64,000 nucleotides of DNA, taken from positions 90,841,121 to 90,905,120 of the forward strand of contig CM030367.1 in NCBI GenBank assembly GCA_017893485.1, in the 5' to 3' direction. Positions 56,286 to 64,000 of this stretch are shown here, piece after piece. Source of the DNA: Hemerocallis citrina (taxonomy: Eukaryota; Streptophyta; Magnoliopsida; Asparagales; Asphodelaceae). A model generated the notes under the pieces. The model did no database searches and had not been told where the DNA came from. It was given only the letters and a program-made list of their open reading frames with translations. Positions within the stretch are counted from its first letter, which is position 1; each line of letters opens with the position of its first letter. The position numbers and the translations under genes were made by a program.

Positions 56286-56857
56286 AAAAAAAAATATCTT
56301 TACGTATATAGATCCTTATACTTGGAAGTTAAATAAACCAACTTAATTGAGATTTAAAAACAAAAAAAAACTACCCTATAACCAGTCGACACTGTTTTGA
56401 AAGCCCAGAAAATAAATTTGCATTTTTGCCCCTCTAAGTGGCAATTTTGCAAAAAGACCATTCTTTATCAAAACTTGCGAAATAAACCAAATTTATTAAA
56501 ACAAAAAGTAAACTCTTTACCTCTGAGTTGACTAGGCATCACATCCAGTCAAAAAATCTGAAAATCTGGAGTTTTCACTCCAAGTGATAATTTTACACAA
56601 AAGTCTCTCTTTTGTAATATTTGCAAATAGGTCAAATAATTATCAGAAAAATCAAAAAAAATCACAAATAATATCTTGTAATAAATAATGGGTTTTCCAA
56701 AAATAATTTTTGACTTTGAACTTCCCAAGAAATTTTTTGCACGTGCTTTGAACGTGTACAAAGGTAAATTTCAGAAAATATTTATTAAATCACTAAAAAT
56801 CATTTTAATTCATTTATTGATCTTAAAAGAGTTTATTTAAAAATCTGGGGTATTACA

Positions 56858-57375
56858 TGTAATTGGGGTTAGGGTTCAATTAGGGTGTTTATATAGGGAC
56901 AATATGGGTTTGGGTGAACTGGGTAGTATTCAATAGGGAGAAAAGAATTCAATAAGAGACAATTAAGCCATGAAATAGGTTTAACCAATAGACGAGATCA
57001 AAGACAAATTGTAGGTCAAATAAATGAGAATATTAGGCTGAATCAAATAGAGAAAGGTTCACAAAGAGAACAACACACAATACAAAAAGAAAGGGAAATA
57101 GTACAACCAAAAATAAAATAAAATAAATCCAGAATTTTATTAAATAAATTAAAAATACAATAATGAGCAATATGGGTTACAGTTATTGTATAAAAATAAA
57201 TTTGTAGAAAATCTTTGTTTCTTATTACAAATTGGAAACTTGTATAAGTATAAATCATATTAATAATATATACATTTTTTTGGCAATTTCACTCTTTGAT
57301 TATTATTATTATCGTTACATTTTTATTATTATTAAAATTACATTTTTTTAAGTTAAAAAAAAATTAGATCGGCTA
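56858..57375. other. Uncharacterised AT-rich stretch
   Basis: A few GGGTTAGGGTT-like words at 56,867-56,890 are followed by A-rich DNA without coding signal. Nothing recognisable. Confidence 0.4.
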
Positions 57376-57566
57376 ACCCGTGACCCGACCCGACCCGACC
57401 CGGGTTGGACCCGAATGGGTTCGCGGGTTGGGCGGGTCGAGTTTTTGCAATTCCGACCCGGCCCGGCCCGGTTGCCACTCAGACCCGACCCGAACCCGCC
57501 CTAGTTGGGTTCCAACCCGGACGGGTTTGACCCGACCCGGCCCGGTCGACCCGTTTGCCAACCCTA
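57376..57566 (-). mobile_element. hAT-type element end with GGGTCG arrays
   Basis: The segment is filled with CCCGACCCG, GGGTTGGGCGGG and CGGCCCGG motifs and ends GACCCGTTTGCCAACCCTA. The complement TAGGGTTGGCAAACGGGTC matches the hAT TIR at 23,158 (TAGGGATGGCGAACGGGTC). The other end was not found, so this is one terminal fragment of a related element. Confidence 0.65.
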
Positions 57567-57885
57567 TATGTATATACATAAATACTCTATGTTGTATATT
57601 ATTATATATAATGTATGTATGAGTTTGGTTATATGTGTATATACTCTGATCCATACATGTTGATACATATACATACATATTGATATATAATAATATAAAA
57701 TAATTTATTATAATAAACATATTTAATAATATACATATATATAATAATATACAATAATTATAATAATATATATGTAATAATAATATATATAATAATCTAT
57801 AATAGTAATATCTAATAATAATATATAATAATAATATTTATTATTATAATAATTATAATAATATATATGTAATAATAATATATTA
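57567..57885. repeat. AT-rich low-complexity stretch
   Basis: Dense TA, TAA and TATATA words, no coding signal. Confidence 0.7.
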
Positions 57886-58444
57886 TCTATATAATAAATT
57901 ACAAAGAAAGCTATCAAGTGGCTCACAATCAATCCCCCCCCCCCTCCCCCCCCCCAAATCAAAGGCCCATATCAAACCTCGCAAAACACATTTTTCCTCC
58001 AAAATTTCAAACCCCAAAACCAAATTTTTCCCCTAAAAAACTCATTACTTTATTACTATCTCTCCCTTCTCTCTTTACTTTTTCATATTTCTCTCTCTCT
58101 CTCGCTCTCTCTCTCTCTCCCATTCTTTCTTTATTTACTTATAAATTTTGATTTTAAGATTTCAGTTTTGTAAAATTTTAGAATTTTTAATAGCAAATAT
58201 CTCTTCAACAATTAAATTTCATTATTTTCCACACTTAAAGTTCTAAGAAGTTAGATTTTATACCCCCATTTATAATTATTTTTCAACATATACTAATGGA
58301 AACATAGACTTTTATTTATAACTAATTATTGTCATACTATTCAAACTTGAGCTACATAATTATTGTTTTGCTATTTACATGGGTTTTCGTGTTTTGTATC
58401 GTTCCGAAGACGTGCCGTAGGCACGTGCCCACGGGCAAATCTAG
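57886..58444 (+). mobile_element. Non-autonomous Helitron, 559 bp
   Basis: It starts TCTATATAATAAATTACAAAG, ends with the hairpin GACGTGCCGTAGGCACGTG and then GGGCAAATCTAG, and lies between A (57,885) and T (58,445). Ends match the copy at 40,475-40,919. The interior has a C-run near 57,934 and a CT-repeat zone (58,090-58,125). Confidence 0.8.
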
Positions 58445-58445
58445 T

Positions 58446-59037
58446 AATTATATATATTACAATATATTATAATAATAATTAATATGTCTAAAAATAGGAT
58501 TAAATCTGGACCGATCAAATCGGGCACGAATCTTAAAGCTCTCAGGGGTAAAACGGTAATTTCACCTACAAACGGGTCTGAAATAGGGACTAGGTCTTTC
58601 TTCAAAGCCCAATAACCCATAAACGGATCTATCTTGCTGGGTGCGTCTCAACCCGTTACAAACCAGTCCAGAAGGATAAAGAAGAATTCAGATTCATAAT
58701 TATCCCTAAGAGGAGGTTTTAACCACTTCTATCCATCCACACCAGGAAGTAGAGATTTGTTCTTATCTCGAAACGGATCCCTAAGGCGACTATAAAAACC
58801 TCTCTCCCCCCACCATAAGAAGGTAATCAATATTTTTTCCAGTTAAAGCTCTTTCTTAATCATTCTGATTACTGACAAGAGCGTCGGAGGGTGCGTCACC
58901 GGGATCCATCCCGGTGTTGCACACTTTTTACAGGTTCACGGCAGCAGCAAGAAACTGGTCAACAGGTTTTCCTTGTTTGTTTTCTCAAGAATCCACAAAT
59001 TATATCTATTGCCCCCACACCAGATTCAGCGGCAACA
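58446..59037 (+). mobile_element. 5' LTR of Tat copy 3 (3' part)
   Basis: It aligns with the copy 1 LTR: AAATAGGATTAAATC, GGTAATTTCACCTAC, TATAAAAA (58,791-58,798), ACAAGAGCGTCGGAGGGTGC (58,878). The LTR end GGCAACA (59,037) is followed by GAT and the PBS. The beginning of the LTR is lost to, or lies left of, the Helitron. Confidence 0.8.
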
Positions 59038-59039
59038 GA

Positions 59040-59059
59040 TTGGCGCCGTCTGTGGAAAA
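59040..59059 (+). other. Primer-binding site, Tat copy 3
   Basis: TTGGCGCCGTCTGTGGAAAA stands three bases after the LTR end, a typical PBS for Tat-type elements. Its presence fixes the LTR boundary and direction. Confidence 0.8.
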
Positions 59060-59109
59060 CGAAAAAAGCAACCCGACCTAACTTCATCAGCGAGACTAGT
59101 TTCAACCAT

Positions 59110-60990
59110 GCATCCAAAAGAGAAAGGGAAGGCAGCGGACTACAGCCGAAGAACCACTTCTCTTCCTCCTTCCCCTCCTTCAACTCAAGGTGCTCCTCCT
59201 CAACAGACCCCTCCAAGGTCTCGGGGGGCTGCCTAGGGGGCTCTCATGGGAGTCATCCAAAGCAACATCCTCCTCAGGACCATGTCGCGGTCCATAATCC
59301 CCCAGTTGACTCTATGGCTTCTCAAAGTCCTCCCGAGCGGGATCTCCGTCAAGTGATTGCCACCGCCAAAAGGGGGTCAACCTCCAAACTCGCCTGAATG
59401 GATGGCGAGCTCTTGGGGGAGTCCATCAACCTGAGCACCCAGGGATCTCAAGAGTCTGGACCCCCCGCCGATCAAGGACCAGAAAATCCCCTCCCCCGAG
59501 GAGGCGAAGAGAGTCCCCCCAACGTCATCGGCAGAGAACTCATTCTCCAGTAAGCCGAGCCACACATAGGGACCGCCAAGCTGAAGAGGCACCAGTCACA
59601 AGGGCGGAGCTCCAAGATTTTCAAGAGGCCATTCTGCGGGCCCTCAACGTCGCTCCCAACCATGAGCAACGAGCACCTAGTCCTGAACTTGCCCCAAGCA
59701 GTCACCACCGCACTCCTAGTCCCCTTTCGCAAGGGAAAGAGTCTAGGGGATCGGCAGGATATGACCGAAGGGAAGACTCGGTTTACCGCCATCTCTATGA
59801 GATGGAGAGGCACCTTGGCCGATTTGACAGAGAAGAGAAACAATGGGCAAGGAATTTCCGCCCGAGCGAGCCCCCATTCTCCGAGTCATCATGGAAGCCC
59901 CGGTCCCGCAAAACTTTAATCTCCCTAACTTTGAGTTATACAATGGGGAGTCGGACCCCACCGACCACATCGAGAGTTTTCAAACTCTCATGATGATCCA
60001 CCAGGCTTCAGATGCGCTCCTTTGCAAGACCTTCCCTGCCACGCTGAAGGGACCTGTGAGAGAATGAAACTCTCGACTCGCCCTGATCTCCATCTTCTCG
60101 TTCGATCTGTTCGAAGGGCTCTTCCTTACTCATTTTGTGAGCAGTCGCCGCACCGAGAAGACAAGTGACTCCCTATTGTTCCTCAGTCAAAAGAAGGGCG
60201 AACGATTGAGGGACTAAGTCAAGCGCTTCACTGCTGAAGCTAGGTCCATCGCTTCCTTGGAACCCTCGATCGCCACTGTCGCCTTCCGGTCCAACGTCCT
60301 CAATGCTGACCTCAGAGCGTCCCTTGCCAAGAAGCCTCCTCGAAACTTCTCAGAACTCTTGCTTAGGAATGAGAAGTACATTCGAGTGGAAGAGGATCTC
60401 AACCCCCCACTCTCGAGGAATCATCTTCCGGCAACAAACGGAACATTACGAGCGAAGAAGGGTCCCAGAAGCACCAGAGGGACGACAATGGCCAATACCG
60501 CCCAGTTCCTCGTTTTGAGAAGTTAACCCCCCTCAATGCTAGTATATCAACAGTTCTTATAGAGGTGGACAAAGAAGGGCTACTCCGTGCTCCTCCTAGA
60601 ATGAATACCCCTGACAAGAAAAGAAACAGGGATAAGTGATGCCGCTTTCATAGGGACTACGGCCACGACACGGATGATTGTCGGGCGCTAAAAGAGGAGA
60701 TCGAAGAGCCCATACAGAGGAGACACCTGGACAAGTTCATCCGAAGAGATGGGGCCGACCTTCCACCCCGAGGAACCTATAAGCGAAGAGAGAGGTCCGC
60801 CGAGTTCCAAGATTCAGAACCTAGGGCCATCTTCCACCTCATCCAAGGAGGTCCTATTGGGGGAGAACCCAACTCCTCCAAAGAGGCCTTCGCCCTATCG
60901 TAAAAGTAGGATCTCAGTTTTCAATAAGGCCGATGCTTGTAACACGGCCAAGAAGCATGTAATAATGGCTCGCCCTATTTGAAGTGGCCA
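59110..60990 (+). pseudogene. Tat gag and start of pol (copy 3)
   Basis: The likely start is MHPKEKGKAADYSRRTTSLP (59,109). After a variable, frame-broken linker the gag core is clear from 59,890: APVPQNFNLPNFELYNGESD, PTDHIESFQTLMMIHQASDA, LLCKTFPATLKGPVRE, then THFVSSRRTEKTSDSLLFLS and KKPPRNFSELLLRNEKYIR. Stops at 60,065 (Trp codon expected) and 60,217 (Tyr expected) interrupt it. A zinc-knuckle-like CRFHRDYGHDTDDC lies at about 60,640-60,680. Coding ends near 60,900-60,980, before the protease, so pol is deleted. Confidence 0.8.
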
Positions 60991-62121
60991 CTTAGTTTAT
61001 CTCAATAAAACTTAGTATTTTTTCATTGAAAATTATTGCTCTTGCTTCATCTCTATCTCTCCGAGTCACTTCTACGACTCGCTAAACGGTAGGTTCGGAG
61101 TCCAGCTTGTCATACAGGGCTGCTCCCACAACTTACTATGCTCAAAAGACGAGTTCGGAGTTCAACACTTGGTTCGACGTTGCCTTAGCCGCATGTAAAC
61201 AGGCAAGTGCGGGGCAACTCACCATTCGGAATTGCTCCTACAACTCGTCAACCCTCTTAACAACAAGTTTGAAGTCCAACACTTGGTTCGATTCCGCTTC
61301 AACTACTCGCTTACAAGCGAGTATGAAGTGGTTCACCATTCGGAATTGCTCCTGCAACTAGTTGAAACATCCCAACGATGAGTTCGGAGTCCAGCACTTG
61401 GTTCGACGTTGCCTTATCTGCTCGCAAACAAGTAAGTGCAGGGCAGCTCACTATTCGGAATTGCTCCCACAACCGTTGATGAATCTTAAAAAACTGGTTC
61501 GGAGTTCATAATCATGGCTCGAAATCGCCCTCACAACTTGCGAGTATGTGGGTTCAGGGCTCGACACAACCATTCGAACTACTCCCGAAACTAGTTGATT
61601 CCAACAAGTAGGTTCGAACACTGGCTCTTTTCCAAGGCTAACCCAAGGCCTGACTCACCTTTGTAGCTGCTCGTATAGCTCGACAATCCTCATCAGTGAG
61701 CTCTGTGCTCAGTTCCTCTCCTGAGCCAAACCAACGACTCCTTCACTCCATGTAAGGTGTTGGAGCCCAGCTCGTCCTAGAGGATTTCCCGCAACTAGTT
61801 CACCTTCAAAAATCTGATATGGTACCCAACTCACTCATCGAGTTGCCTCTACTAGCGTGTTGGGCTCAAACAGCAAGTTTGGAGGCCAACTCTATCCGAA
61901 AGTTGCTTCTACAAGCCTACCGGGTCCAAACGGTAGGTCGGCACCAACCCCTTCTCCTGGTCGCTTCTACAAACTTGTCGGACTCAAACGACAAGTTCAA
62001 TGCCCAACTGTCTTCTAGAGCCTGGTGAAGTTCTTCGCTCCGCTCGCCTCCCGAGCGGCCTTCTCCTCGGCAAGTTCAGAGCTAAAACTCTCCTCCAGAG
62101 TTTGTAACTCCCTGTTCCAGT
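60991..62121 (+). repeat. Tail of Tat copy 3 with diverged tandem repeats
   Basis: After pol is lost, the sequence has the AATAAAACTTAGTATTTTT block often found downstream of pol, then repeated units of about 110-120 bases from 61,080: GTTCGGAGTCCAGCACTTGG, TTCGACGTTGCC, CACCATTCGGAATTGCTCC at about 61,093, 61,150, 61,265, 61,382 and 61,497, fading into looser TTCGGAG/CCCAACTC words by 62,000. Repeats in the 3' untranslated part are known from Tat/Ogre relatives. No 3' LTR of this family follows. Confidence 0.65.
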
Positions 62122-64000
62122 TGTACGTATTTTATTACGTGAATTTTTGTACTTCAATTTTTAGATCAGTTTTATTTTTCTCTTTGACTCTTTATCTAAA
62201 GCCAGAATATTTTTCTGATCAATTCTATAATTTTGTGATTTTTCGACCGGAGTTTAAATACAAATTTTAAACCCCGATTAATCCTAATCCTAATCCTGCC
62301 TAACCCTACACCTTATTTTCTCCCTCCCTACTTCACCATTTCTGCATACGCCAACCCTCCCTCCCCCCCCCCCTCATTTTCTCCTTCTACGCCTAACTCT
62401 CATTTTTCCACACATCCTTTGATTTTTCTACACCCCTCCTTTGATTTTTCTACACCCCACCTATCCCTTCCTTTCTATATATATACACACACACACATGC
62501 AGAGCTCCTACCTCTTTCTCTTCTCTTATCTACATTCTTCATTTTTCCTTCTTCTCTCTCCCTGCCTTCTTCACACTCGAGAGCTCAAGCAACACCCGAG
62601 CTCCACTTTACCTTCCACCTTCGAGCCAACGACTCCGCTTCTACGATCCCGTGAACCCCGAAAAACAACCCGACGCCGCGCCACCTTGTTGTTGTCGTCG
62701 CTTACCGTTGCTACCGTCTTGCCGCCATTCTTACCGCCGTTGTGCCGCCGTCCATTGCCGACGTCGCTTCTTCTTTCCGTGGTTAACACCACTACCGAAA
62801 TCGTCACATTATAAGGCAAGTACCTTGTACACTATTTTTGTTCTCGTACAAGCATTTTCCTTTGACTCGTGGCAAGTAGTCTAGTTATCATCTTATTTTA
62901 TTGTCAAACTCTGTTCTAGTCACTGGTTTCATGCTATATCAACTCAAGAGTGAACCGTTAACAAATTTCGAATCGTGTTATCGAATATCGAATATTCAAC
63001 CTTAATATCTCTGAAATTTCTTGACCTTGCACTAAGAATTCGACCATGTTCCCAATACTGGATTGAATATTTTCTACATGGAAATCGTAGCCCATCGAGT
63101 CCCGAATCCAGAACATCTTACGGTTTCTTAATCGGATGTATAGATTGTAAGATATCGTGATTTTAGTACTGACATATCATGAATTTCTGAACCTGCACGG
63201 GATTACGAACGGTATCTTGTACTGAGAATTTGACCATGTTACTGATACTGGATCGAAAAACTTTCTACATGAAAATCGTAGCCCTTCGAGTCTAGATATC
63301 CGAAACATCACACAGTTTCTCAATCCGATGTATAGATTGTGAGATATCGCAGTTTTAGTATTGTGACTCCGAATTTCCAGAATGCGCGCGAAACATCGAA
63401 ACCAGCGAAGAATGAATTTGTACGCATAGCTACTGTCTTTAGAATGTATCGTGTGAATATGCGTTGGAACCGAAAGAGAGTCTACTTTCTAGAATTTCTA
63501 ACAGAATCAGATTTGCTTTTCTGTAACAACGGGAAAGTGAATTTGAATGCAGATATGTCAAGTTGACTAAAAATTCATCTATACATTTTTGCATATAAAC
63601 CCGTTATTTTTCATATTTAATGAACTTAATGTATTATTGTTCTTGTAATAATAACTTGCATAAATATAATAGGTTGATAGAATGTATTTTATACCACTTG
63701 ATAATTCTATAATAATTACTCTCGATACATGTACTCGTTTTACGTCTCATGTCCATGATTACTGCCCTTGATATTTTCCTTGACTAAACTATTTGATTAC
63801 ACTGTTCCACTAGTCGTACCAACTGCATGTTCATAATTAATTATAAAAGAATAACAAGCCGGGGTTATAAGGGTACGGCTTAGTAATGGACAATATAGGG
63901 GAGTATACTCGGAAGGGGGTCCGTGTTTCCCGAAATAGTGATTCTTGATTCTTGATTCTTGATTACACAATTCTTGATTACATAATTCTCGATTACATGA
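62122..64000 (-). mobile_element. LTR, family B, minus strand, open at window edge
   Basis: Matches the complement of 862-2,880 in order (see there). The 3' boundary is set at TGTACG (62,122), where Tat tail sequence changes to AT-rich LTR-like DNA, and is approximate. The part 62,460-62,815 is CT-rich and likely leader-like; its overlapping frames are not conserved in the other copy. The start of this LTR lies beyond 64,000. Confidence 0.6.

Larger units (their letters stand above)
49821..56293 (+). mobile_element. L1-type LINE, 6.5 kb, TSD ATATCTTTAC
   Basis: The unit lies between two copies of ATATCTTTAC (49,811-49,820 and 56,294-56,303) and ends in an A-run (56,286-56,294). It holds an ORF1 region, an endonuclease, an RT, a zf-RVT-type C-terminus and a 1.3-kb 3' tail. 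Target-primed integration with a poly(A) end explains the structure. It is inserted in family C LTR sequence and is close to full length, judging from the presence of ORF1 and the clean 5' junction. Confidence 0.88.
41757..56857 (-). mobile_element. LTR, family C, minus strand, split by a solo LTR and a LINE
   Basis: The plus strand starts TGTAGCGCCCTGAATTTCC (an LTR C 3' end complemented) and finishes TCTGGGGTATTACA (the LTR C start complemented). Parts are 41,757-45,964, 49,286-49,820 and 56,304-56,857. The block 42,310-42,400 (CCCACTCTACATAGGTCCGG) is the complement of 48,740-48,830. No matching 5-base duplication was found outside, so true ends may differ. The middle contains a LINE tail and a GC-rich segment described separately. 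Confidence 0.55.

Noticed and set aside
58446..59037. Whether 58.4-62.1 kb and 3.4-6.4 kb are one inverted element
   Set aside because: They belong to the same family but differ in deletions and LTR sequence; no shared target duplication supports a single insertion.
62419..62884. Overlapping 131- and 147-codon frames
   Set aside because: They lie in the CT-rich leader of an LTR and have no counterpart in the other family B copy.

Overview
This window looks like a gene-poor, transposon-filled stretch of a flowering-plant nuclear genome. The evidence is long-LTR Ty3/gypsy elements of Tat/Retand and Athila type, a plant L1 LINE, a BED-finger hAT, a Mutator-like element (MULE) with FAR1-type and SWIM domains, a plant mobile domain (PMD) gene, short Helitrons, and very AT-rich DNA with many (TA)n arrays. 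The species cannot be named from sequence alone. I see no intact host gene, rRNA, tRNA gene or CRISPR array. Nearly every coding region carries stops and frameshifts.

Layout. 1-3.1 kb: two nested long-LTR fragments (families A and B). 3.1-6.7 kb: a minus-strand Tat-type element with an internal deletion, plus two small palindromic elements, each abutting a (TA)n array. 6.7-22.2 kb: a 15.5-kb MULE with matching terminal inverted repeats (TIRs). It holds a transposase gene (plus strand, disrupted by a 3.2-kb solo LTR with a GTGCC target duplication), a roughly 4.2-kb central imperfect palindrome built from hairpin-forming tandem units and TTAGGG-like tracts, and a convergent PMD gene (minus strand). 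Hairpin units recur inside both ends. This is the most unusual object in the window.

22.2-31.2 kb: an LTR of family C split by a 3.7-kb hAT element, then the 3' ends of two retroelements, a family A LTR fragment and an unclassified A-rich stretch. 31.2-35.7 kb: a second minus-strand Tat element with RT, protease, gag, PBS and 5' LTR, broken by a GGGTCC-rich insertion. 35.7-41.4 kb: an Athila-type element with 5' LTR, PBS, gag and protease but no RT or integrase, carrying a 445-bp Helitron. 41.4-56.9 kb: a minus-strand family C LTR that received a 3.3-kb solo LTR (TSD CATAG) and a 6.5-kb LINE (TSD ATATCTTTAC). 56.9-58.4 kb: an end of another hAT-type element and a 559-bp Helitron of the same family. 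58.4-62.1 kb: a third Tat element (plus strand) with LTR, PBS and gag, whose pol is deleted and replaced by a repeat-bearing tail. 62.1-64.0 kb: a minus-strand family B LTR running off the end.

Together the window is a record of nested insertions. Duplicated target sites, shared ends and interrupted homologies give a relative order, and most decay is C-to-T or G-to-A, as expected for silenced, methylated repeats. Family labels A, B and C are mine and rest on similarity inside this window only.
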